This document shows, one piece after another, positions 18,933-25,549 of a stretch of 25,549 nucleotides of DNA; the stretch's first letter is position 1, and every line of letters starts with the position of its first letter. The stretch lies in NCBI GenBank assembly GCA_036501535.1, contig DASYAE010000196.1, positions 1 through 25,549 of the forward strand, given 5' to 3'. The notes beneath the pieces were generated by a model. That model was given only the letters and a program-made list of their open reading frames with translations, was not told where the DNA came from and did not search any database. Both the position numbers and the translations under genes were made by a program. This DNA is from DASYAE01 sp036501535 (lineage in GTDB: Bacteria > Actinomycetota > Actinomycetes > Streptomycetales > Catenulisporaceae).

Positions 18933-19874
18933 ATGGCAGGTGATCCCGACGCAGCTCAGGGGCACATTCCCGCGCTGACCCCGGCCGCGGCGGCGCACCG
19001 GCTCGGCGTGGCGGTGGGAACGTTGCGCAGCTGGGACCGGCGCTACGGCCTCGGGCCGCGCGGCCACACGACCGGCGCGCACCGCCGATACACACCCGAG
19101 GACCTGCATCGACTCGAGGAGTTATGCCGCCTGGTCGGTGAGGGCGTGCCGGTCGCCGAGGCCGCCCGCGCGCTGGCCGAACCCACCGAGGAGAACCATT
19201 CGGGTGATCCGGTCTCGACCCGGCTCCCGGCTGCCAGACGGGACGCAGGCGCCGCGGCGCGCGGCCTGACCCGTGCCGCCGTCCGGCTAGACGCGCCGCG
19301 CGTCCTCGACCTGCTGGCTGCCGCGCTCGACCTGCACGGCGTGATCGACGCCTGGCAGCGCGTCATCAGCCCGGCGCTGGCGGCTGTCGGGCGCAAGTGG
19401 ACCGAGACCGACGGGCGCTACGTGGAAGTCGAGCACCTGCTGTCCTGGTGCACCGCTGTGGCCCTGTACCGGGTCGCGCCCGCGCCGCCGCGCCGGTGCC
19501 GGCCTGCGGATCGCGGTGTCGTGCTCGCGTGTGCGCCGGGCGAGTGGCACAGCTTGCCGCTGGACGTGCTCACCGCGGCGCTTGGCGAACGCGGTGTCGC
19601 CGTGCGCATGTTCGGCGCGGCGGTACCCGCCGACGCACTGTATCAGGCCATTGACCGCGTGCGGCCGCGCTGCGCGGTGCTGTGGTCCCAGGTGCCGACG
19701 ACCGCCGATCACGTTCTGCTCGATGCGGTGGCCGCGCTGCCTGGCGTCGCGGCATTCGCCGCAGGGCCCGGCTGGAGCCGACCGGTGCAGCCCCCGGCCA
19801 CGGCCGTCGCCTCGCTCGAGCAGGCGCTCAGCGTATGCCTCGGTCACTACGACGACGCTGCGGGCCGCGCCTAA
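18933..19874 (+). CDS. litR: MerR-family B12-binding photoreceptor repressor, LitR/CarH type
   Basis: Protein of 313 aa. Residues about 13-80 are a MerR winged helix (AAHRLGVAVGTLRSWDRRYGL, GAHRRYTPEDLHRL). Residues about 105-180 resemble the helical bundle of B12-binding proteins, with Trp156 followed by EH (167-168); this is the CarH W-x9-EH motif with one extra residue between. Residues about 190-310 are Rossmann-like, with GEWHSLP (203-209); His206 is at the expected position of the lower cobalamin ligand, although the usual ExHxxG ends in Pro. Family knowledge: adenosylcobalamin-bound tetramers repress in the dark and light breaks them up. The start at 18933 has GAGGAGG five bases upstream. 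It is divergent from DUF4383-SDR-NRPS and upstream of the lipid genes. B12 binding and light response are inferred from the motifs. Confidence 0.88.
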   Translation: MAGDPDAAQGHIPALTPAAAAHRLGVAVGTLRSWDRRYGLGPRGHTTGAHRRYTPEDLHRLEELCRLVGEGVPVAEAARALAEPTEENHSGDPVSTRLPAARRDAGAAARGLTRAAVRLDAPRVLDLLAAALDLHGVIDAWQRVISPALAAVGRKWTETDGRYVEVEHLLSWCTAVALYRVAPAPPRRCRPADRGVVLACAPGEWHSLPLDVLTAALGERGVAVRMFGAAVPADALYQAIDRVRPRCAVLWSQVPTTADHVLLDAVAALPGVAAFAAGPGWSRPVQPPATAVASLEQALSVCLGHYDDAAGRA

Positions 19875-19971
19875 GCACTCCACTCACCCGATTCAGTCAA
19901 TCGGCAATCCGTTCGCCCGCCTGGACCGAACACCCCGCAACACGATTCGGCGGTTGCGGACGGGTGAGCGC
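19875..19971 (+). promoter_or_regulatory. Spacer before the lipid-modification genes
   Basis: A 97-bp gap between the regulator and the FAD oxidoreductase. It contains two CGATTC cores (19889, 19943) like those of the candidate operator, and an imperfect inverted repeat gatt-cagtc-aatc at 19890-19902. A separate regulated promoter for the lipid operon is possible. No convincing -35/-10 pair is seen. Confidence 0.35.
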
Positions 19972-21351
19972 ATGGCGAGAGTGCAAGGCGGTGCGAGCGG
20001 GACTGCGGCCGGACCACGCGAGCGGGTGGCGGTGATCGGGTCCGGAGTCGCCGGGCTGACCGCTGCCTACCTGCTGCAACGCCGCTTCGACGTGCTGCTG
20101 TTCGAAGCGGAGGAGCGGCTCGGCGGCCACGCCCACACGCACGACGTCTCCGACCCGCGCGGCGGGGCGCTTGCCGTCGACAGCGGGTTCATCGTGCACA
20201 ACGAGCGCACTTACCCGAACCTGCTGCGCCTGTTCGGCGAGCTGGGCGTGGCCACGCAGGAGACCGAGATGTCGATGAGCGTGCGCTGCCTGGGCTGCGG
20301 GCTGGAATATGCCGGCGCCAAGGGCCCGCGCGGGGTCTTCGCCCGCTCCGCGAACATGCGTGACCTGCGGTTCCTGCGCATGCTCGGGGAGATCAAGCGC
20401 TTCCACCGGCACGCACGCCGGCTGCTGGCCGAACCCGCCCGGCACGAGGACCGCGACGCCGCCGCGACGGGATCGACGCTGCCGGACGCCGTGTCCGGGA
20501 TCACCCTCGGACGGTTCCTGGCACAGGGCGCGTACTCGCCCTACTTCGCCGACCACTTCCTGGTGCCGCTGGTCTCCGCGGTCTGGTCCACCGGCCCGGA
20601 CCTGGTGCTGCGCTACCCGGCGCGGTACCTGTTCGAGTTCCTGGACCACCACGGAATGCTGAGCGTCACCGGCTCCCCGCGCTGGCGCACCGTGAGCGGC
20701 GGGTCGCGCACCTATGTGCAGCGGGCGGTCAAGGCCTTGTCGGCGGTCAACCTCTCCACCCCGGTACGCGCCATCGAGCGCGGCCCTGAGGGGGTCACCG
20801 TCCGGGACGAGGCGGGCACCGCCCACCGCGCCGACCGCGTTGTGATCGCCACCCACCCCGACCAGGCCCTACGCATCCTCGCCGACCCGACACCCGAGGA
20901 GCGGGCCGCGCTCGGAGCGATCGGGTACTCGCGCAACGAGACCGTCCTGCACACCGACACTTCGCTGCTGCCGCACAGCACCAGCGCTCGCAGCTGCTGG
21001 AACTACCTGGTGCCGCACTGCCGGACCGGCCATCGCAGGTCCGTCGGCCTGGAGGCGAGCGAGCGGGCGCTGGTGACCTACCACATGAACCGGCTCCAGC
21101 GCTTCGACGCAGCATGCGACTACCTGGTCACGTTGAACGCCACCGACGCGATCGACCCGGCCACCGTCATAGCCCGCATGGTCTACGAGCACCCGGTCTA
21201 CACCCCCGAGTCCGTCGCCGCACAGGCCCGGCTGCCGCGCCTGGCCACCGCGCGCACCGCCTATGCGGGTGCGTATCACGGCTGGGGTTTCCACGAGGAC
21301 GGATGCGCCTCGGGAGTGGCCGCCGCAGCCACGTTCGGAGTCGCATGGTGA
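19972..21351 (+). CDS. FAD-dependent oxidoreductase / amine-oxidase family (COG2907 type)
   Basis: Protein of 459 aa. The dinucleotide-binding motif VAVIGSGVAGLTAAYLL (19-35) is followed by FEAEERLGGHAHT (44-56), typical of the flavin amine-oxidase/phytoene-desaturase fold. A second FAD contact region is RADRVVIATHPDQALRIL (286-303), and the C-terminal FAD-binding stretch is AGAYHGWGFHEDGCASGV (432-449). Proteins of this type usually neighbour DUF1365 and cyclopropane-synthase-like methyltransferases, as here. Related genes occur in bacterial loci for unusual membrane fatty acids, including the methylated/furan fatty acid system of Rhodobacter; a role in fatty-acyl chain oxidation or desaturation is therefore likely, with exact substrate unknown. 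The start at 19972 gives the expected short N-terminus; the longer reading frame upstream overlaps the regulator gene and was rejected. It overlaps the next gene by a few bases. Confidence 0.88.
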   Translation: MARVQGGASGTAAGPRERVAVIGSGVAGLTAAYLLQRRFDVLLFEAEERLGGHAHTHDVSDPRGGALAVDSGFIVHNERTYPNLLRLFGELGVATQETEMSMSVRCLGCGLEYAGAKGPRGVFARSANMRDLRFLRMLGEIKRFHRHARRLLAEPARHEDRDAAATGSTLPDAVSGITLGRFLAQGAYSPYFADHFLVPLVSAVWSTGPDLVLRYPARYLFEFLDHHGMLSVTGSPRWRTVSGGSRTYVQRAVKALSAVNLSTPVRAIERGPEGVTVRDEAGTAHRADRVVIATHPDQALRILADPTPEERAALGAIGYSRNETVLHTDTSLLPHSTSARSCWNYLVPHCRTGHRRSVGLEASERALVTYHMNRLQRFDAACDYLVTLNATDAIDPATVIARMVYEHPVYTPESVAAQARLPRLATARTAYAGAYHGWGFHEDGCASGVAAAATFGVAW

Positions 21352-23393
21352 GCTCAATGAGCCGCGCGACGATGCCCGCGACGATGACGATGCCCGGGGC
21401 CCGCATCTACGACTGCGAGATCCGGCACGTGCGCCGCGAGCCGGTGCGCAACGACTTCACCTATCGCAGCATCCTGTGGCTCATCGACCTCGACCGGATC
21501 CCGCGCCTGCCCGGTCCGCTGCGCCTGCTCGCCGAGTTCAGGCCGGCCGACCACGCCGGCGATCCGACCCTGAGCCTTCGCCGCAACGTAGAGGCGTACC
21601 TCACCGACGAGGGGACCGACCTGCACGGAGGACAGGTACTGATGCTGACCGCGGCGCGCGCGTTCGGCCACGTATTCAATCCCCTGACGGTCTACTGGTG
21701 TCACGACCCCGCCGGGAACCTCGCGTGCGTGATCGCAGAGGTGCACAACACATATGGCGGCCGCCACCGCTACCTGCTGCGCCCCGATGCGGCAGGCCGC
21801 GCCGAGGTCGACAAGGCGTTCTACGTCTCCCCGTTCTACCCGGCTGCCGGCCACTACCGGATGTCCCTGCCCGAGCCCGGCGACGCACTCGACCTCACCA
21901 TCCGCTACGACCCGCCCGGCGCCGCCGTGTTCACGGCCGTGCTCCGAGGCCGCGCCGTGCCCGCAACGCCGATGGCCGTACTGCGCCGCGCGCTCAGGCA
22001 GCCGTCCCCGACGCTGTTGACCGCAGCCCGGATCCGGGCCCAGGGCGTCAAGCTCTACCTCCGCGGACTCCCGATCACCCCGCGCCCCGCGCCCTCCGAA
22101 GCCCCGGAAAGGAAGTGCCCTGCCATGCCCCCAGGTTCCACCCCGGTCGCCCCCCGGCTCGCTTGCCTCTACCGCAACGCGACCAAAGGGCGAGACCTAC
22201 CGGTCGGCCTGCGGGCATGGGACGGCAGCACGGCCGGCCCCGCCGTGGCGCCGGCGCTCGTGCTCCGCTCACCTCGCGCGCTGCGACGGCTGGCATGGGC
22301 GCCGAACGAACTCGGGCTCGCGCAGGCCTACGTCACCGGCGAGCTCGACGTGGAGGGCGACATCACCGAGGGCCTGCGCAGGGCATGGGACGGCGCCGCC
22401 GAAAGTGTAAGCATGCTGCGGATCGCCGCCCCGGCCAGCCTCGCCCGACTGCTAGCCACGGCCCTCCGCTTCGGGGCGATCGGCCCCCGCCCCGCGAAGC
22501 CAGCATCTCAGGCCCGAGTGCGAGGAGGCCTTCACACGCTCACACGCGACCGAGCCGTGATCGCGCACCACTACGATCTGTCCAACGACTTCTATGCGCT
22601 TCTGCTCGACTCCACGATGGCGTATTCGAGCGCGTATTGGTCCTCCGCAGAGCCCGGTTACACCCTCGCCGAGGCGCAGCGCGACAAGCTCGACCTGGTC
22701 TGCCGCCGACTCGGGCTCGCCCCCGGCATGCGCCTGCTGGACATCGGCTGCGGCTGGGGCGGCCTGCTGATATACGCCGCAGAAAAATATAGCGTGCGCG
22801 GAGTAGGGCTGACCCTCTCACAACAGCAGGCCACGTACATCGAGCAGCAATTGGCGCAGCGTGGCGTGGCCGATCGCGTCACGGTGCGCGTGCAGCACTT
22901 CCGCGAGTTCCACGAACCGGGCGGCTTCGACGCGGCCGCATCGATCGAGATGGGAGAACACGTAGGAGCCGAGGCCTACCCCATCTACACCCGAACAATG
23001 CACACCTCACTCAAAGCCGGTGGACGCGCACTGATCCAGCAGATGTCGCGAGCCCCCGGAGCGGCCCCGGGCGGCGGCCCGTTCATCGAGGCGTTCATCG
23101 CCCCCGACATGCACATGCGCCCACTCACCGACACCGTGTCCCAGTGGCGCGCGGCCGGATTCGAGCTTCTCGGCACCGAGTCACTGCGCGAGGATTATGT
23201 GCGCACGGTCGCCGCGTGGCGCGAGAACCTCGAAGACGCATGGCCGAAAGCGGTGGACCTGGTCGGCGAGGAGACGGCGCGAGTATGGCGGCTCTACCTC
23301 GCCGGCGGCCAGCTAGCCTTTGAGCAGGCCCGGATGGGCGTGGACCAAATCCTGTTGGCCAAGCCGGGAACCGAGCACAATGACGAGCACTGA
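21345..23393 (+). CDS. Fused DUF1365 + cyclopropane-fatty-acid-synthase-like methyltransferase
   Basis: One uninterrupted frame of 682 aa joins two proteins that are normally separate neighbours. Residues about 17-250 are DUF1365 (IYDCEIRHVR, AFGHVFNPLTVYWC, AEVHNTYGGRHRY, KAFYVSPFYP). Residues 261-682 are a cyclopropane-synthase-like SAM methyltransferase: HYDLSNDFYALLLDSTMAYS, LLDIGCGWGGLL for SAM binding, LTLSQQQ, and IEMGEHVG. In the motif normally MxYSCAY the Cys is Ser (MAYSSAYW). Such enzymes methylenate or methylate unsaturated acyl chains of phospholipids. At 22125 an ATG lies 10 bases after AAGGAAG, so the methyltransferase may also be made alone (422 aa). The N-terminal start may be ATG 21345, GTG 21348 or ATG 21357; 21348 gives a GTGA overlap with the upstream stop. 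It overlaps the DUF1295 gene by 14 bp. Confidence 0.87.
   Translation: MVSSMSRATMPATMTMPGARIYDCEIRHVRREPVRNDFTYRSILWLIDLDRIPRLPGPLRLLAEFRPADHAGDPTLSLRRNVEAYLTDEGTDLHGGQVLMLTAARAFGHVFNPLTVYWCHDPAGNLACVIAEVHNTYGGRHRYLLRPDAAGRAEVDKAFYVSPFYPAAGHYRMSLPEPGDALDLTIRYDPPGAAVFTAVLRGRAVPATPMAVLRRALRQPSPTLLTAARIRAQGVKLYLRGLPITPRPAPSEAPERKCPAMPPGSTPVAPRLACLYRNATKGRDLPVGLRAWDGSTAGPAVAPALVLRSPRALRRLAWAPNELGLAQAYVTGELDVEGDITEGLRRAWDGAAESVSMLRIAAPASLARLLATALRFGAIGPRPAKPASQARVRGGLHTLTRDRAVIAHHYDLSNDFYALLLDSTMAYSSAYWSSAEPGYTLAEAQRDKLDLVCRRLGLAPGMRLLDIGCGWGGLLIYAAEKYSVRGVGLTLSQQQATYIEQQLAQRGVADRVTVRVQHFREFHEPGGFDAAASIEMGEHVGAEAYPIYTRTMHTSLKAGGRALIQQMSRAPGAAPGGGPFIEAFIAPDMHMRPLTDTVSQWRAAGFELLGTESLREDYVRTVAAWRENLEDAWPKAVDLVGEETARVWRLYLAGGQLAFEQARMGVDQILLAKPGTEHNDEH
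22105..22127 (+). promoter_or_regulatory. Internal ribosome site and ATG at the DUF1365/CFAS junction
   Basis: AAAGGAAG at about 22107-22114 lies 10 bases before the ATG at 22125, exactly where the methyltransferase homology begins. This looks like the start signal of a formerly separate gene, kept although the DUF1365 stop codon is absent. Confidence 0.55.
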
Positions 23394-24186
23394 TCTAAAC
23401 ACATGGGCAGGCTCTCTCCCGTTCACAGCCGCCGCGTCGCTGCTGCTGTTCGCCGCAGCATTCGCGCTCGGCGCAGCACGCGGCCGGCACCGAGTGGTCG
23501 ATGTGGTGTGGGGCCTGGCATTCACGGCAGTGGCCATAGTGAGCTTCGCACTCTCGGCCGGACACGGGGATCCGGGCCGCCGCATCCTCACCCTGGTCCT
23601 CACCGCCATATGGGGCCTGAGACTGGCCGCACACATCGCCGCCCGCTCACGCGGCAAGCCGGAAGACCCCCGTTACGAGCAGTTGCTAGCCAAGGCAAGC
23701 GGGTCGCGGTTGTGGTACGCATTCACGCACGTCTATCTGCTCCAAGCGCTGCTGGTCTGGTTCGTCTCCCTCCCGGTCCAGATCGCGATGTTCGGCACCG
23801 CGCCGCCAGGACCGTTGGCCGCGGCCGCCTGCGTACTCTGGCTGCTCGGCTTCGTCTTCGAGGCCGTCGGCGACCGGCAGTTGGCGCGCTTCAAGCAGGA
23901 CCCTGCGAACAGCGGCCGACTAATGACGCGCGGGCTGTGGTGCTACACCCGCCACCCGAACTACTTCGGCAACGCGTGCGTGTGGTGGGCCCTATTCCTG
24001 CTCGCCGCCGACCAGCTGGCAGGCCTGTGCACCATCGCCTCGCCCATTGTCATGACCCTGCTTCTGACCGCGGGCAGCGGGATGCGCCTGGCAGACCGTC
24101 ACATGGCCCAAACGCGACCGGAATACGCCGACTACTCCCGCCGCACCAGCGGATTCATTCCACGACCGCCGCGCCGTACGCGCTAG
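23380..24186 (+). CDS. DUF1295 (steroid 5-alpha-reductase-like) membrane protein
   Basis: Protein of 268 aa with about six or seven hydrophobic segments, e.g. FTAAASLLLFAAAFALGA, VVWGLAFTAVAIVSFAL, ILTLVLTAIWGLRLAAHI, LLQALLVWFVSLPVQIAMF and LAAAACVLWLLGFVFEAVG. The C-terminal signature RLMTRGLWCYTRHPNYFGNA and the final RRTSGFIPRPP match the DUF1295 / steroid reductase / ICMT-like superfamily. These proteins often sit beside COG2907 oxidoreductases and cyclopropane-synthase-like enzymes and probably act on membrane lipids, perhaps as an NADPH-dependent reductase; no activity is proven from sequence. The ATG at 23380 overlaps the end of the methyltransferase by 14 bp, indicating operon structure. 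It converges with the HNH gene, whose stop is 19 bp away; no hairpin terminator is visible in that gap. Confidence 0.88.
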   Translation: MTSTDLNTWAGSLPFTAAASLLLFAAAFALGAARGRHRVVDVVWGLAFTAVAIVSFALSAGHGDPGRRILTLVLTAIWGLRLAAHIAARSRGKPEDPRYEQLLAKASGSRLWYAFTHVYLLQALLVWFVSLPVQIAMFGTAPPGPLAAAACVLWLLGFVFEAVGDRQLARFKQDPANSGRLMTRGLWCYTRHPNYFGNACVWWALFLLAADQLAGLCTIASPIVMTLLLTAGSGMRLADRHMAQTRPEYADYSRRTSGFIPRPPRRTR

Positions 24187-24205
24187 TTGGTGGCCGGTTC
24201 CCGTA

Positions 24206-25471
24206 TCACAGCTCCCATCCGGCCAGGATGTCGAGTTCCTGGTCGGGTCGGTAGTCGTGGGCGTGGTCGACGCGGTAGGTGCGTCCGGTGTGTCGGGAGG
24301 TCCATTCCACGCTGCGTCCGGGCACGATGACCTTGACCGTGAAGCCGCCGACGGTCTTGATCCGGTGGTGGTGGCGGCATAGCGGGACCAGGTTCTCCTG
24401 GTCGGTCTGTCCGCCGCAGGCCGGGCAGTCGTGGTCGAACGGATCGACGTGGTCCAGATCGCACCGGCACGCCGGACGGGTGCACCCCGGAAACGCACAG
24501 ACCCGGTCGCGTGCCTGCACGAAGCGGCGCACCTCGGCCGTCGGCTGGTACACCCTCGGCGAGGTCTTGATCAAGGCCCCGGTCTCCGGGTCGTAGGCCA
24601 GCCAGCGCCACAACGAACCCGGCGCCATCGCCAACGCCCGCGCGGTGTCTGCCGAGATCGCCCCGTACCGCTCCAACTCCCCCGGGTTCGCGTTGAGCGC
24701 CAGCAGTGTCTCCAACGAGACCGTGACCTGCACCAACGCCGCCGGTGTGGCAGGACCCTGCCCCGCGGGCGCATTGGGTGTGTCCAGGATCATGGCGCAC
24801 ATCGCATCCGCGCGGCGCTGTGCCAGAGTGCGCCCGTCCTGCGGGTCCTGAGCCCGCGCCGCCTGATCCACCCGCTCGTAGACGGCGGTGGCCTGTTCCG
24901 CAGTGGTGTTCAGGAAGACGGTGGCCATGCCGTCCTGCTCGGCGGCCATGGTGACCTCCCGCTGCTTGGCAGCACGCTGCTGGCGCAGCTTCGCGCCCTC
25001 CGGATCGACCGCCAGCAGGACCCTGCTCAACGCGCGTCGGGTGGCCTGCAGGATCTGTCCGGGCATCTTCGGCAAGACGCGTTCCTCGATCTCGCGGGCT
25101 TTGACGATGTCGTCGCCGAGCCGGTCGGTGGTCTGCACCAACCTCGCGACCTGCTGCGCGGTGACCTGCCCACTCGCCCACGCCTCCCACGTCGCCAGGT
25201 GCCGATCCACCACCGCGACAGCCTGAACCACCTGACTGTGCGCGGTACTCGGGTGCAGGTTCAACGCCTCGGCGATCTCCGAGATCGCGCAGTCCGCCCC
25301 GAACAGTGCGTCCTCCCGCTGCGCCCGCTCGACCAGCACCGCCATGCCCCGGGCGATCCAGGCCTGGTGTTTGCGAACTTCTCGCTCCCACTGCACGAGG
25401 CTGTCGAGCAGTTCCGCGTCGCTCTGCGAGCCGGGGTTCCCGGCGGAGGTCAGCATCGGCTGGTAGTACAT
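24206..25471 (-). CDS. DUF222/HNH endonuclease (13E12 family), intact
   Basis: Protein of 421 aa, full length for the family. The DUF222 region covers about 20-300. The C-terminal HNH nuclease motif reads CRCDLDHVDPFDH (335-347), ending in ENLVPLCRHHHRIK (359-372), with Cys pairs (CAFPGC, CPAC) that may bind a metal. These genes occur as dispersed multi-copy families in actinobacteria and may behave as selfish or mobile elements; their biological role is uncertain. The ATG at 25471 has GGGGAA about 7 bases upstream and an extended -10 element further upstream, supporting this start over a frame that opens at 25535. The broken paralogue at 1-846 lies in opposite orientation. Confidence 0.9.
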   Translation of the reverse strand: MYYQPMLTSAGNPGSQSDAELLDSLVQWEREVRKHQAWIARGMAVLVERAQREDALFGADCAISEIAEALNLHPSTAHSQVVQAVAVVDRHLATWEAWASGQVTAQQVARLVQTTDRLGDDIVKAREIEERVLPKMPGQILQATRRALSRVLLAVDPEGAKLRQQRAAKQREVTMAAEQDGMATVFLNTTAEQATAVYERVDQAARAQDPQDGRTLAQRRADAMCAMILDTPNAPAGQGPATPAALVQVTVSLETLLALNANPGELERYGAISADTARALAMAPGSLWRWLAYDPETGALIKTSPRVYQPTAEVRRFVQARDRVCAFPGCTRPACRCDLDHVDPFDHDCPACGGQTDQENLVPLCRHHHRIKTVGGFTVKVIVPGRSVEWTSRHTGRTYRVDHAHDYRPDQELDILAGWEL

Positions 25472-25502
25472 GATCAGTTTCCCCGTTCGACGAGCACTGA
25501 TC
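25472..25502 (-). promoter_or_regulatory. Perfect 7-bp inverted repeat around the HNH gene ribosome site
   Basis: GATCAGT (25472-25478) and ACTGATC (25496-25502) form a stem with a 17-nt loop that holds the GGGGAA ribosome site, and the ATG follows the stem directly. It could be an mRNA hairpin limiting translation or an operator. Confidence 0.45.
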
Positions 25503-25504
25503 CC

Positions 25505-25513
25505 AGTATACCA
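25505..25513 (-). promoter_or_regulatory. Extended -10 promoter element for the HNH gene
   Basis: On the minus strand the sequence reads TGGTATACT, matching the TGnTATAnT extended -10 form, 34 bp upstream of the HNH start. The flanking DNA is AT-richer than the rest of the window. A -35 at ideal spacing is not evident, as is common with extended -10 promoters. Confidence 0.5.
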
Positions 25514-25549
25514 TTACCAGGCATGACAAATACACCTTTTCATCGAAAT

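Noticed and set aside
18813..19109. Upstream extension of the DUF4383 frame through the divergent promoter and the start of the MerR-type gene
   Set aside because: A strong ribosome site precedes the ATG at 18812, and the extension is antisense to the regulator's HTH region.
24187..24205. Intrinsic terminator between the convergent DUF1295 and HNH genes
   Set aside because: The 19-bp gap has no stem-loop or T-run.

Overview
The window is high-GC DNA with strong third-position GC bias, actinomycete-type gene families (AfsR-like NB-ARC/TPR protein, DUF222/HNH '13E12' nucleases, a LitR/CarH-like MerR protein, DUF4383) and GTG/ATG starts with GGAGG-type ribosome sites. It is most likely chromosomal DNA of a secondary-metabolite-producing actinomycete. 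The genus cannot be fixed from sequence alone.

Left part (1-14353). A broken DUF222/HNH nuclease gene at the edge is followed by three NRPS genes on the minus strand, transcribed right to left. NRPS1 is FAAL-ACP-C-A-PCP, NRPS2 is C-A-PCP, and NRPS3 is C-A-(N-methyltransferase)-PCP. Together they form a short acyl-tripeptide assembly line. A fatty acid is activated as acyl-AMP, loaded on an ACP and condensed with a residue read as Ser. An unassigned residue follows, then a second Ser-like residue that is probably N-methylated. No thioesterase, reductase, MbtH protein or transporter lies in the window.

Middle (14417-18812). Upstream on the same strand are an NB-ARC/TPR STAND protein without a DNA-binding domain, an NAD(P)-binding SDR protein that has lost its C-terminal domain, and a small DUF4383 membrane protein. 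Gaps are small throughout (4-bp overlap, 20 bp, 63 bp, 147 bp, 4-bp overlap), so all six minus-strand genes could be read from one promoter region at 18813-18932.

Right part (18933-24186). Divergent from these is a MerR-family regulator with a cobalamin-binding C-terminus (LitR/CarH photoreceptor type). It is followed by a lipid-modification operon: FAD-dependent oxidoreductase, a single ORF fusing DUF1365 to a cyclopropane-fatty-acid-synthase-like methyltransferase, and a DUF1295 membrane protein. The divergent promoter carries a perfect 10-bp direct repeat with 11-bp period, a plausible operator. The far right holds an intact DUF222/HNH nuclease gene on the minus strand, inverted relative to the broken copy on the left.

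The most interesting reading is that a lipopeptide island was joined into a light/B12-responsive membrane-lipid locus. The SDR gene was cut at the join, and the NRPS genes may have come under the photoreceptor's promoter. The parts are visible in the sequence; the regulatory link is inference.
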